A stretch of DNA of 64,000 nucleotides, taken from NCBI GenBank assembly GCA_016712225.1, contig JADJRL010000003.1, positions 2,803,501-2,867,500 of the forward strand. Reading direction: 5' to 3'. The notes beneath the pieces were generated by a model. That model searched no databases. It was not told the origin of the DNA and was given only the letters and a program-made list of their open reading frames with translations. Positions within the stretch are counted from its first letter, which is position 1; every line of letters begins with the position of its first letter. The DNA comes from Candidatus Defluviibacterium haderslevense (lineage in GTDB: Bacteria; Bacteroidota; Bacteroidia; Chitinophagales; Saprospiraceae). Of this stretch, positions 28,327 to 39,500 are shown one piece after another. A program made the translations under genes and the position numbers.

Positions 28327-28962
28327 TTAATTACTTTTAGTGAATACGATATGGTCGAAAGGCATAAAATAATTCGGCAAACAAGATATGGTATTTTCCT
28401 TAATGACAAAATCTATACCTTTGAAACTTACTTGCTGCAGGCTTTGTTTTAAAGTGACTTCAAAATAATTATTTTCATTTCCTTCATCCTTTATTAAAGT
28501 AGGAATATCTGGATAATATTGATGTTTGAGGAATATTTTGTCACATTTCGTAGCCTCCGGCCTGATAATACCTTCTTGATCTGCTTCATAATCTATGCGC
28601 TCATCTTTATGGAAACAAATGCACAGCGCACTTGAAGTCAACATTTTATTTGGGCCTTTAACATGAATTTCTATCGGTCCGTTTTTTTTGGATTGCTGGT
28701 CAATTGTAAAATCATTTCCGGGTTCTTTGTCACTGTGAAGTTTTAAAGTATCTCCAATGATGGTATATGTTCCTTTTGCATTTCGATCCGATGCACCATA
28801 GCTAAAATAAAAAAGAAAGGTTCCATCCTTTTTAAAAAGAAAACCTGCTGACATTTCCATTTTATTGAATAGATATTCACCATCTAATGTTTTTACATTT
28901 TCTTTCATTTGAAATAGAGGATTTAAAGTAACATAAAATAGGACATAAAATAAAGGGTTCAT
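28327..28962 (-). CDS. Lipocalin-like protein of unknown function
   Basis: A 211-residue protein with a hydrophobic N-terminus (FYVLFYVTLNPLF) that could be a signal or anchor. The central LDGEYLFNKMEMSAGFLF, DGTFLFYFSYG and KGTYTIIGDTLKLHSD match the beta-strand pattern GTYxIxGDTL seen in small lipocalin-like Bacteroidota proteins. Its stop lies 11 bases before the next operon gene, and it begins directly at the end of the preceding gene. Ligand or function unknown. Confidence 0.65.
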   Translation of the reverse strand: MNPLFYVLFYVTLNPLFQMKENVKTLDGEYLFNKMEMSAGFLFKKDGTFLFYFSYGASDRNAKGTYTIIGDTLKLHSDKEPGNDFTIDQQSKKNGPIEIHVKGPNKMLTSSALCICFHKDERIDYEADQEGIIRPEATKCDKIFLKHQYYPDIPTLIKDEGNENNYFEVTLKQSLQQVSFKGIDFVIKENTISCLPNYFMPFDHIVFTKSN

Positions 28963-29541
28963 TTATTTGATTTTAACCAATTTTAATTCAGTTGTAATTT
29001 TATATTTTTCCTGACCCTTGCCTTCATTGACATCATCAGTTTTAAGTGTCAATATATTGGAAATTAGTTTAGATTCTATCTGGAAATTTCCTTCTGCGTT
29101 ATCGTAGAATACTTGTTTCGTATGAAGTAGTATATTATTTTTATCATAATTGCAAAGCCAAATAATATTCTCATTGTCGTATTCTCGGGCGATTAGAATT
29201 AATGAGCCATTTGAGTTTACACAAACACTATCCACAAAATGATATTTATATAAGGGATCATAGAAAGCATCTATACCTTCTATTTGATAAGCCTTAAATT
29301 CAGTGTTCGAAAGTGCGTTCAATTGGTGTAATTTTTCCCGGGCTATTAATTCCAAATAGCTTAGATTGAAAGGTCGGCATTTAGGAATGGATTGGTTTTG
29401 TATTTTAGGTTTGATTAGTGTGTCGTTACTAGTATTAAATATTTGATTTAAATTATTTTTTGTATTTCCAAAAACAGGTTTAACACCAAATGCAATTAGC
29501 AGAGCGCAAACAGCTACTGACAAATAATTTTTGTAAGTCAT
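28963..29541 (-). CDS. Exported protein of unknown function
   Basis: A 192-residue protein with a signal peptide (LSVAVCALLIAFGVKPVFG). The mature part contains strands separated by polar loops (YKYHFVDSVCVNSNGSLILIARE, IIWLCNYDKNNILLHTKQVFY). I do not recognise it. Between the amine oxidase (27 bases upstream) and the lipocalin-like gene (no gap downstream), it is clearly part of one minus-strand transcript. Confidence 0.65.
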   Translation of the reverse strand: MTYKNYLSVAVCALLIAFGVKPVFGNTKNNLNQIFNTSNDTLIKPKIQNQSIPKCRPFNLSYLELIAREKLHQLNALSNTEFKAYQIEGIDAFYDPLYKYHFVDSVCVNSNGSLILIAREYDNENIIWLCNYDKNNILLHTKQVFYDNAEGNFQIESKLISNILTLKTDDVNEGKGQEKYKITTELKLVKIK

Positions 29542-29568
29542 ATCAGTTTAATTTTTTAAAGTAAAATA

Positions 29569-30939
29569 TTAATCTATGATCTCACTTACTGCATCCAGCC
29601 CGGATTGTAATGCACCTTCCATGAATCCTTGCCAATCTGCGAGATGTTCTCCTGCGAAATGAGTATTCATAAAAGCTTGTTTCAAAGTAGGCATGACATC
29701 AAACCATTTATCTTTACCATAAAACGCATAGGCTCCATAGGAGAATGGATCTGTACCCCAATAATACATTAGAGAATTTTTAATGAAGGGCTTTACATTT
29801 CCAAAAGCCGGTTTAAGTGCATTTAAAATGATTTCCTCGCGTTGATCCTTATGCACTGAAGCTAATGTATCAGCTTTTTCACCGATGGCATAACACATCA
29901 ATACACCTTGAGTTCCGGGTTGATTTTTAGTGCCATGATAAAAATAATGGGCTGGTGTATCGGTAACCATATCAAAGCTCTCATCTTTCCAAAACCGCTC
30001 TGTACATACTATAGGGAATTTACCAATTCTGGCGTATTGCAAAGAATGAATCGCATCTATTTTTTGTGTAGGAAGGACGGGATTCCATTGAATTTGTTTA
30101 ATGGCAAATGTAGGAATGGTACATATTATTTTATCAGCTTCAAATGTTGAACCATTGGAACATTTAATAACGACTTTTTTTGAAGTAGTTTGATCAATGT
30201 TGGTGACTTGATGATTAAGAAGGATATGATTCATTCCTATGGCATCTGCTAATTTGGTAACCAATTTGCCATTTCCTCCTTCTATTTTAAGATCCATTTC
30301 ATTCTTTTCACTACTTTCTGCATATTCAGCAAATGCACCATAAGCAGAAGTATGTCTAATACTTTCTCCAAAATCGGTGCTGTCTATTAATTCGCGAAGC
30401 ATCAGATCTCTTTGTTCGAATTGTTGATTGGATAGAAATCGCCACCAATCCATTTTGTCTAATTTCTTTTTGGAGGCTGGTGCAAAACTATTCCATATCA
30501 ATTCTTTATTGTTCCAAAAATCTTCAAAAGCCTGACTAAAATGCCAATCAGCAGCTTTAGAATATTCACCATTGTAAGTCAAATGAGTGTCGAATCTATT
30601 ATCCAATAAATTCAAGTCAAATTCTTTACACAATCCTTTTAGAATTTCATGCGATTCGCCGACCCATTCTGCGCCCAATTCAATCACTTGATTACTCGCA
30701 TCATTAAGTGCATGTGAAAATACCCTTCCGCCAATCCGATTTCTGGATTCTAAAATAGTTACGGCGATTCCTTTCTTTTTGAGTTCATACGCAGCTGCTA
30801 ATCCAGAAAACCCGGCACCAATCACAATAACTGATTTAGGAAGTTTTTTACTTAATTGTCCTGCCAGTAAGGACTGATGATTGAGCACAATAGCACTACT
30901 GGCAACCGCACTATTAATAATAAATTTCCTCCGATCCAT
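29569..30939 (-). CDS. Exported flavin-containing amine oxidase
   Basis: A 456-residue FAD-dependent amine oxidase. MDRRKFIINSAVASSAIV at the N-terminus looks like a twin-arginine (RR) type signal, which suits a folded cofactor protein. The dinucleotide-binding motif VIVIGAGFSGLAAAYELKKK (about 36-55) and LESRNRIGGRV follow, with the FAD-binding end FAGEHLADWQGFMEGALQSG near 430. The family oxidises amines to aldehydes or imines with release of H2O2; the substrate here is not evident. It is the first gene of a six-gene minus-strand run toward 26218. Confidence 0.93.
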   Translation of the reverse strand: MDRRKFIINSAVASSAIVLNHQSLLAGQLSKKLPKSVIVIGAGFSGLAAAYELKKKGIAVTILESRNRIGGRVFSHALNDASNQVIELGAEWVGESHEILKGLCKEFDLNLLDNRFDTHLTYNGEYSKAADWHFSQAFEDFWNNKELIWNSFAPASKKKLDKMDWWRFLSNQQFEQRDLMLRELIDSTDFGESIRHTSAYGAFAEYAESSEKNEMDLKIEGGNGKLVTKLADAIGMNHILLNHQVTNIDQTTSKKVVIKCSNGSTFEADKIICTIPTFAIKQIQWNPVLPTQKIDAIHSLQYARIGKFPIVCTERFWKDESFDMVTDTPAHYFYHGTKNQPGTQGVLMCYAIGEKADTLASVHKDQREEIILNALKPAFGNVKPFIKNSLMYYWGTDPFSYGAYAFYGKDKWFDVMPTLKQAFMNTHFAGEHLADWQGFMEGALQSGLDAVSEIID

Positions 30940-31414
30940 ATCGATTAGTATTTAACTTGTGGTGGAGTAAAAATAATAAAAAATATTATATTGAGATATT
31001 TTTAGCTCATGGCCAAAATATGGAAATAATAAACACATATTGATAACAAAGAGCAAATATGAATTTGAATTTAAATTTGAAAGTTGGGAACTATTTTTAT
31101 TGATAAAGTTGGGGAGCAAATGGATAAAAGGTGATTTATTTGAAATAAAAATCACCGGTTTCCAAATCCTCCAACTAGTAAATCAAATGTGGCCATCAGA
31201 GCTTATGGAATACCTGCTTAAAAGATATTGTTGGATATTTATGTCTTATTGAACAAATAGTTGAATCATAGGCTTCCATGACCTTAGGCACAAGCATAGC
31301 ACCAGTATCCACGACTATAGGGTAGGTTTGGTATCAACTAAGACAAGAGGGTGGTAGAGGTTTAGATTGATGTTAATACGAAGAACTCCTCATGCCAGTA
31401 TCGATCCTGCGCGA
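30940..31414. other. Intergenic stretch, nothing recognised
   Basis: 475 bases of mostly AT-rich DNA without a credible gene, RNA or promoter box. A frame at 31040-31252 shows no protein-like features. The remaining part of this gap, 31415-31640, carries the repeat array listed next. Confidence 0.5.
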
Positions 31415-31635
31415 GAATGGTAAACGGTTTGGATGGTAATCGGTTTAGCTTTTATTCGAATTATTTACCATTCAACCTGATTACCTTTTTACCTGTAAAC
31501 GGATAACCAGATTACCATTCGAACCGATTACCTTTTTTACCTTTCCCCATGTTACCTGAATACCATTCAAACCGATTACCAGATTACCATTCAAACCCGA
31601 TTACCTGGTTACCATTCAAACCGATTACCTTGTAA
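31415..31635. repeat. Imperfect repeat array with ACCATTCAAACCGATTACC units
   Basis: The array starts with a reverse-orientation pair (aatggtaaacggtttgg, then atggtaatcggttt) and continues with at least five forward copies of accattcaaaccgattacc or a degenerate form (31467-31630). The spacing is uneven (about 20-35 bases). The core CGATTACC is shared with the 8-bp array at 32885-33120 on the other side of the peptidase gene. Confidence 0.8.
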
Positions 31636-31640
31636 TTTAA

Positions 31641-32792
31641 TTACAACCCCAACTTACTTCGAATCGCTTTTGGGATTGCATTTTTGTGAACCATTATGGA
31701 TATTGTTTTATGTCTGAAATAGGCGTCAGAAGCATAGATGTAGCCGTTTGTTATTTTATTGCTCGTACCCCATGAATTTTTTACGATGTAATATGAAGTT
31801 CCGTTTTGGTCCACTGCATTTCCAATAATATGCATACCATGATCGTCGGTTGTTAATAATTGATCGAAGCTATATTGACGATCTTCCTGAGTGACTAATT
31901 TTTCTGCTTGTGGTTTTTTCCAAATGGAGTCGCGATACTTCACTTCCATGTCTTCCCATGGAATGGAAGTATTTATAGCTATTCCAAATTCCCTTGAAAA
32001 TGTTTTTTCACTAACATCAGTAGCCCAAATAACGGAATATCCATTTTCGAGTGCATGATCAGTTATTGTTTTTAATTCATCCAGAGGAACATTATAAAAT
32101 AAATTTTGGGCCCAGTTATCTGCTACTTCAAGTATGAATGGTTTGTAAAAAGGGTGATGATTGAATGAAGTTATGGCAATATAATCATCCGGATTAATAC
32201 CGCAACTGTTAACAAAACTGTTTGGAGTATAGGTTTTTCCTTCATAGACAAAATTCTCAGGTGGTGCCCCGAAGTATCCATCCAATGCGCCTTTGAAGAC
32301 ATTTCTCCAATTTGGACTTAATTTGCCATCAGGCAATTTCAGCATGTTATCAAGTATGCCTTTAAGTACAGCCTCCATTTCGAAATGAACAGGTTTGTCT
32401 TGTCCAACGGGCATTCCGGAATATACAGATTGTGGTGTTAGGCCATATTTTTTGATGAGATTCATGACATCCCCATTTTCAGCTCCTTGTCCAAAGGCTG
32501 TATTGCCTTGTCTTCGCATATACAGGTCAGCCCGATCCAGATATCCTGCCCGTGCAACAAACATTTCACTTAAATCAACAGGTGGTTTGCCCATTCTGAT
32601 AAGTTCACTTTCTAAAAAAGAATGGGTAGAATAAATCCAGCAAGTACTACTTTTATTTTGGTTTTTAACTGATGTAGATCCGATCAATTTTTTTGTAGTG
32701 AATTGATAATCATTAATCTTAGAGGGTAATTCTTGTCCTTCAATATTTATAAGGAAACATTGGAACATGAAAAAGTAAAAATATTTATACAT
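31641..32792 (-). CDS. C1 family cysteine peptidase (aminopeptidase C/bleomycin hydrolase-like)
   Basis: A 383-residue exported papain-fold peptidase. Signal peptide about 1-20. Cys51 in KSSTCWIYSTHSF is the nucleophile (bleomycin hydrolase form SGRCW). The His is in DDHGMHIIGNA near residue 325, and the Asn in VKNSWGTSN. A middle block (SLSEMFVARAGYLDRADLYMRRQG) is as in PepC-like enzymes. It is shorter than classical PepC and secreted. An 11-bp inverted repeat surrounds the likely -7 box, suggesting repression by a dimeric regulator. Confidence 0.9.
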   Translation of the reverse strand: MYKYFYFFMFQCFLINIEGQELPSKINDYQFTTKKLIGSTSVKNQNKSSTCWIYSTHSFLESELIRMGKPPVDLSEMFVARAGYLDRADLYMRRQGNTAFGQGAENGDVMNLIKKYGLTPQSVYSGMPVGQDKPVHFEMEAVLKGILDNMLKLPDGKLSPNWRNVFKGALDGYFGAPPENFVYEGKTYTPNSFVNSCGINPDDYIAITSFNHHPFYKPFILEVADNWAQNLFYNVPLDELKTITDHALENGYSVIWATDVSEKTFSREFGIAINTSIPWEDMEVKYRDSIWKKPQAEKLVTQEDRQYSFDQLLTTDDHGMHIIGNAVDQNGTSYYIVKNSWGTSNKITNGYIYASDAYFRHKTISIMVHKNAIPKAIRSKLGL

Positions 32793-32800
32793 ACGATAGC

Positions 32801-32835
32801 GATTTGATAAAGTAAAGATAATATTTTATCAAATC
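32801..32835 (-). promoter_or_regulatory. Inverted repeat around a putative -7 box of the C1 peptidase gene
   Basis: A perfect 11-bp inverted repeat, gatttgataaa/tttatcaaatc (32801-32811 and 32825-32835), with a 13-base spacer that contains minus-strand TATCTTTA (32813-32820), one base off TAnnTTTG. The position just upstream of the start at 32792 fits an operator covering the promoter. Confidence 0.5.
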
Positions 32836-32884
32836 CCCGATTACCTTATTTTCAACTGTAATGTTTGAATACACTTGGACTGAT

Positions 32885-33120
32885 GACTGATTATCCGATC
32901 ATCCAATCCTCCAATTACCAAATCCCCAATTACCTGATCACCCGATCACCCGATTACCCGATTACCCGATTACCCGATCACCCAATTACCCAATTACCCG
33001 ACTACCCGATTACCGATTACCCGATTACCCGATCACCCGATTACCCGATCACCCGATCACCGATTACCGGATCACCCGATTACCCGATTACCGATCACCC
33101 GATTACCCGATCACCGACTA
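32885..33120. repeat. 8-bp tandem repeat array (CCCGATTA / CCCGATCA)
   Basis: About 29 head-to-tail units of cccgatta or cccgatca, some shortened to 7 bases (ccgatta), with a degenerate left end (ccaatcct, ccaattac). Read as protein it gives only the artefact ITRSPDYP. It is the right-hand partner of the repeat at 31415-31635. No spacers exist, so it is not CRISPR. Confidence 0.92.
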
Positions 33121-33588
33121 TTAGCACAACTTACGACATTTCATTTATTTAACAAAAATTTGAAATTTGCTAATAAATAATGACACCTAGGTGTTTTTTT
33201 TCGTATATTTGACCTTAGTTTTTTGTGCGTTAAATAAATTATAATTCACAGACAACTAATACATTGTGAAAAGCTTATTAATTAAATTCTTTTATTATAT
33301 TTAATTTTGAGGCTTTTCTTAGGATTAACCAAACTGAACCTGAATGGTATTGAGATCATTTAAGTGCTTATTCTTTTTCAAAAAGTTCTTTTTGAATCAT
33401 ACCTTTATTGCCCCTTTATTTTTTCAGTTTCTAGTCAAGAGCGGTCTAATAGACCAAATAATTAATCATTTCAAGGTTTTTCTGTTGCAAATTAATTCAA
33501 GCAGCGACCAACCCCAAGTCCATAAAAATCGTATTTCAATAATGAGTAGCATGTTCCCAAATACTACTCAAATTCAAGAATTTACAGT
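33121..33588. other. Leader region of the giant gene
   Basis: 468 AT-rich bases in front of the giant gene. Candidate -7 boxes TATATTTG at 33204-33211 and TAATTTTG at 33302-33309 both fit TAnnTTTG and imply a 5' leader of roughly 280-380 bases. Neither has a clear -33 element. A frame at 33344-33592 ends at the giant gene start and lacks protein-like features. Confidence 0.4.
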
Positions 33589-36500
33589 ATGAAAAAAAGT
33601 TATATGTACCACACTTCAGCAGCCGCAAAATTTTTCACTAAAGACTTATTGTCGTGGTCTTTAAATGGGCTAAAGTATCTGACTTGTCTGGTATTTTTGT
33701 TTCCATTTAATTCCAATCTACATAGTCAGGGTATTCCGCAAGAAAAGGCACCTGTTTCTATGGAGGAACAAGTCAGAAAGACTCTTAAAGAAAATGGTCA
33801 GACCCTGCGATTCATGGAGAATAAAGGACAGGTTAAAAACCCCAATGTTCTGTATTATTTCAATGGAAAACAAGGATCAGTATATATCGAAAGAAATAAA
33901 ATACGATTTATAGCTCAGGAATACGTAAAAATGGAAGATGAATCTTTCAAATTTGATTCTTTGACTAATGCTTTACCTGAAGTCAATAATGTCCTTAAAA
34001 GTCTCCACACCTTTACCTTAGAAATGGATGGTGCAAACCCATTACCAAATTTGAAATTGGGAGATTCATTTGGAACCAGATACAATTTCTTCCAGGATCT
34101 TAACCCTAAAAATTGGGTTTCAGGAGTACACGCAGCTAAAGATTTAACCCTAGAAGAAATTTATCCTGGAATTGGTTTAAGACTTTATAGTACCAAAGAT
34201 GGTGCATTGGAATTTGACTGGATCATGAAACCCGGTGCCGACTATGAACAAATCAAATTAAAGTTCACCGGGCAGGATAATTTAAAAATAGACAAGGATG
34301 GAGGATTAACTGTTGGTTTACGATTTTCAGATGTAAAATTCAATATTCCGGAATCTTATCAGGTCACAGAAAACGGTAAAATACCCGTCAAAATGACCTT
34401 CAAAGAAAATAAAGATAACATCATCTCTTTTCATACAAAATCTAAATTAGATGCCCAATATCCATTGATCATTGACCCAACATTAAACTGGGGTACTTTT
34501 ATGGATGATGATTCTGGAACCTTTGATGAATATTTGTATGCCATCCAAATTGATACCCTAGACGGAGTCATTTACTGTGCTGGTGCAACCAATAAAAACA
34601 TTACCATAAATGTCAATCCCAATGATACCGTTTCCTATGAAGCTGATGGATGGCGTAATGTCATTACTTGGCCAACAGGTGGAGGAAATGGAGGTGGTCA
34701 AAACACGGGGGAATCCGTAGCCATAGTTTATAGGGTGAATAGTTCAGGTACCTTACTTATGGATCTTACTTTGTATGGTCCAAGTACCATAACCAATGAA
34801 CAGGATGTCAATGCACACTGTTTGGCCCTTTCTCCAAACAGGGTATTCATTGGTGGATTTACCGAGGTGGATGTACCCATGGCAGGAACCCCTTTTGATA
34901 ATACGAGAAGTTCGACGGATGGATTTGTTGCTGTATTTAATCGTGCCCTAGATACTTTGATTTATGCTTCTTACATCGGAGGTACAGGTGCAGATGGACG
35001 AGGAGTTACAACCATAAAGGCGACTACGGATACCACCTACACAATTGGGTTTACTGCTACATCAGATTTGCCCCACACTGCTCCACGTTATTTTTCAGGA
35101 ACAAACTTTGTTGATACTACTTTTGGGGGGGGGAGTGATTTGTATATTGCCAGGTTCAACAATATAAATCAATTGTATTGGGGAAATTTTGTTGGTGCAG
35201 GTGGTACAGATTTTATCAATGATTTGGAATTGTTCTCGAATGAAAGAGTTGCATTTTGTGGGACAATTGGTACTGGAGATATTACAGAAACCAATTCAGC
35301 TGCAGCCAAACGTGCAGGAGGAAATACTTCCCTAGATGGTGTAATAGGTGTACTCAAAGCAGATGGAACAGGGTTTAACTATTTAGATCAAATAGGCGGA
35401 AATAATGCTGATCGTATTAATGATGTAGAGATTATTCAAGATACCTTATACTTTACTGGAGATGTTAGTTCCGGTTTTCCTGTTACAACAGGTACTTATG
35501 ATGCATCTCAAAACGGAAATACAGATGCAGTACTTGGCAAGGTGTTTTCTGGTGGTACAACTGGATATCGAGCTACATTTTATGGATCTGGATTTGCAGA
35601 TATTGGTAATGGGCTCAAACTAGTTACCTCGAATGCCTGCGATGGATCAGGTGAATCCTTTTTATTACTTTGGGGTACAGTTGGAGGTACTGGATTACCG
35701 ACGCTTAATATTGGATCTGAACCATTTTACGATGCCACATTTAATGGTGGTGGTCAGGATATGTTTTTTGCTGGATTCACAAGTAATTTAAACACATTAA
35801 CTTATGGTACTTATGTTGGAGGAAACCAAGCAGATTATCTTGGAGATACCGGAAACCCCAGAGGAGCTAATCATCTATCGGTTATTGGTAGTGATATATT
35901 CGTTGGAACAACATCCCATAGTCCAAATACTGGTGGAGGTCTTGTACAACCTGTCATCGTACCTGTTTCCGGACAAGGCCATGGATTTGATAGTACCAAA
36001 ACGAACACAACAAACGATTCACACGTCCTTTTTTCAATTGGTGTGAGTAATATCTTTATAGAGGATTTTTCTGATGCACCAGCTACCTATGGAGCCCCTA
36101 AACACTTGATTGATTGTGATCGATTAAGAATAGGTTTGCTTGTAGATAGTGAGGTTGGAGCAGTTCCTAGTACTTTCGCAAGAACAGATGATACGACAGG
36201 TGTAGACGATGAGGATGGTATAGTTGTTCCACCATCTTTCGCATTTGGTGGGCCCCAGACGATTTCTGTTGACGTAATTAATATTACGAATACCACAGGC
36301 AAAGTAGCCACACTTTATGCCTGGATTGATTTAAGTGGAGATGGTATGTTTCAAGCTACCGAATTTACCAGTGTTACTGTTGCCAATGGTTTTATGGGTA
36401 CAAAGACCTTAACTTGGAGTAATATAAGTATCGTAAGTAATGTGAGCGAACATTATATGAGAATCAGGTTAACTACCAATAACCTTTCAGATAATGGGTT

Positions 36501-39500
36501 AACCATTAATGTTGATGAACGATCTTTTCTTTCTGCTACAGATGGTGAAGTAGAAGATTATCGATGTGTGGAATTAAATTGCCCTCAACCTTCAGTACAA
36601 CCCGGATGCCTAACCCAAGCTCAAGTTGATGCTATATATAATAACTGGGTAACACGTGGTTCCGGAGGAGGTGGTTGTATCGGTAATTTAAGTCATACTA
36701 ATCCAGGTCCACCCAATAAATGTGGTGGCACAGTTACCGTAACTTATACTTATACGAGTACATGTGAACCACTAGTTTCTACTTGTTCTTCTACATTGAC
36801 TGTAGCAGATTCAAATTTAGTTATCCAGTGTCCAGTCAACAAAACAGAAGCTGCTTGCCAGACACAGGCTGCCATTGATGCTGCATTTAATGCTTGGCTG
36901 GCTACGGGTATTATAGTGCAAGGCTGTTCCCCGAGAATGATCTCCAACGATAATACCGGAGCTCCGGATAAATGCGGGGGAACAAAAACAGTTACATTTA
37001 CAGCCACTGCTACATGTGGTACAACTCAAACCTGTTCTGCTACTTTTACCGTTAGTAGTACAACGGTAGTTCTGACTTGTCCAGCCAATGTTACTAAACC
37101 CGCTTGTTATACCCAAGCTCAAATAGATACGGCATTTACCAACTGGCTTGCAACAGTTTCAGTAACAGGAGGATGTAACACCTTAATAACTAATAATAAT
37201 AATGGAGCTCCTTTGGCTTGTGTCGGTGGCACTAAAACGGTAACCTTTACTGTGACCAGTTCATGTGAAGCTAATAAAACATGTTCGGCTACTTTTACGG
37301 TTCCAGCCGCCACTTCAGTTGTTCTAACCTGTCCAACAAATACCACTGAGGCTTCTTGTCAAACCCAGGCAGCCATTGATGGAAAATTTACAACTTGGTT
37401 AGCCACAGTAACATCCTCAGGGGGATGTAATGTAGCCATAACAAACAATAATAATGGAGCCCCAGATAAATGTGGAGGCACTAAAACAGTAACTTTTACG
37501 GCTACCAGCTCTTGTGAAGGAAATAAAACGTGTTCTGCAACATTCACTGTTACAACTGCTCCGGCGGTTGTATTAACTTGTCCTGCAAATGTTAGTGAAC
37601 CGGTCTGCCAACTTCAAGATACCATAAATGCAAGATTTAATAGATGGCTGCTAACAGCAACAAAATCTGGAGGTTGTAATGCTGTCTTAACTAATAATAA
37701 TACAGGTGCCCCAGACGCTTGTACAGGCGGAACGGCTACGGTAACTTTTACAGTAACCAGCACCTGTGAAGCCAATAAAACCTGTAGTGCTACTTTTGCT
37801 GTAGAAGGAGCTGCTCCTGTCATGCTAACTTGTCCAACGAATAAAACTGAAGTTTCATGCCAAACCCAAGATTCGATTAATGCCAGATTTACTAGATGGC
37901 TGGCTACAGCTACGGTTACCGGCGGATGTAATAATGGATTATCGAATAATAATACCGGTGCTCCTGATAAATGTGGAGGAACTAAAACTGTAATTTTTAC
38001 AGTAGATGTAACCTGTGGTGCAGATTTAACGTGTAGTGCAACATTTACAGTTACTGCAGCGCCAGCCGTGGTACTTACCTGCCCAACCAATCAAACTGAA
38101 CCTGTATGTCAGCGGCAGGATTCCATTGATGCTCGTTTTAATCGATGGTTGGCAACAGCAACTAAAACCGGTGGTTGTGATGCTGTCTTAACGAATAACA
38201 ATACTGGTGCGCCTAATGCTTGCACTGGAGGTACCAAAACGGTTACTTTTACAGTAACCAGCTCATGTGAAGCTAATAAAACCTGCAGTGCTACTTTTAC
38301 AGTAACACCTGCTTTACCAATAGTTTTGACATGTCCAATAAATCAAACTGAAGTACCATGTCAAACACAGGATTCTATTAATGCCAGATTTACAAGATGG
38401 CTAGCTACAGTCAGCACTACAGGTGGATGTAATGTGGCAACAACTAATAATAATAACGGTGCTCCAAATCGATGTGGAGGTTCTAAAACGGTTACATTTA
38501 CAGTAACTAGTAGTTGTGAAGCCAATAAAACATGCAGTGCTGTTTTTACAGTTACAACAGATACAGCCCCTGTGGTAACTGGTATGTTAGATACACTTTT
38601 TGTTAATGGATGTAATATTTCAGATCTTCCTCCTCCAGTTACAACAGTAATGGAATTAGAAGATATGGGAGTTACAATTACAGATTGTACGCCTGATGCT
38701 AATTTAATTGTGTCCAGTACAGAAACCAATTCTGGAACTTGCCCAATTGTGATTTCAAGAATTTATAATGTTACTGATGTTTGTAATAATACGAGTGTAA
38801 ACATTCCTCAGATTATTCAAATTGATGATACCACAAGACCTACGTTTACTGCTCCGATGGATATTACCATATATACGGATTCAGAATGTACGTATAATGC
38901 TGACACTTCAATTACTGGTGATGTCACTAATGAAGATGATAATTGTTCTTCAGAGTTAGAAGCCACCTTTGCAGATTCACTGGTAAACGGGGCTTGTGAA
39001 GGATCTAAATTAATTTATAGAAAATGGTCCCTGATCGATAGTTGTTTGAATAAAGCACCTGATCAAACTCAATTAATAACAGTCCTTGATACCCTGATTC
39101 CAACATTCACTGCACCTCCGGATATTACTATATATAAGAGTCCGGATATCCCGGATACAGCTACCATAGCTAATTACGACTTTAACAAAGGCAGTTCTTA
39201 TGCCACCCTATGTCCCATATTATTTACAGACATTGAATCAGAGGTTGATAACAGTTCAAATCCATTTTTAACGACAATTGGTACCCCATCTGGTTCCCTT
39301 GCTTACAGTGTCAATGCAAATGCAGGAAGGGCACTTAAGGTCACCAATTCTAGTTCACCAGGTTTTTGGAGATTTGATTTAAAAGGCAATAGTATTCCGA
39401 AAGGAAAACAATTTGGTGTCTATATTCAAGCCTATAGAAATGGTACAGGTAGTGCTACAACTTTAGAGTTAGAATACAGTACCAACGGAACGAGTTGGAC

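Noticed and set aside
31040..31252. Plus-strand 70-residue frame
   Set aside because: AT-driven composition, no start context or family features.
32885..33120. Possible CRISPR array
   Set aside because: Units are 7-8 bases with no spacers and no cas genes nearby.
32865..33152. 95-residue frame rich in ITRSPDYP
   Set aside because: It is the 8-bp repeat array read as codons; no start signal or protein-like composition.
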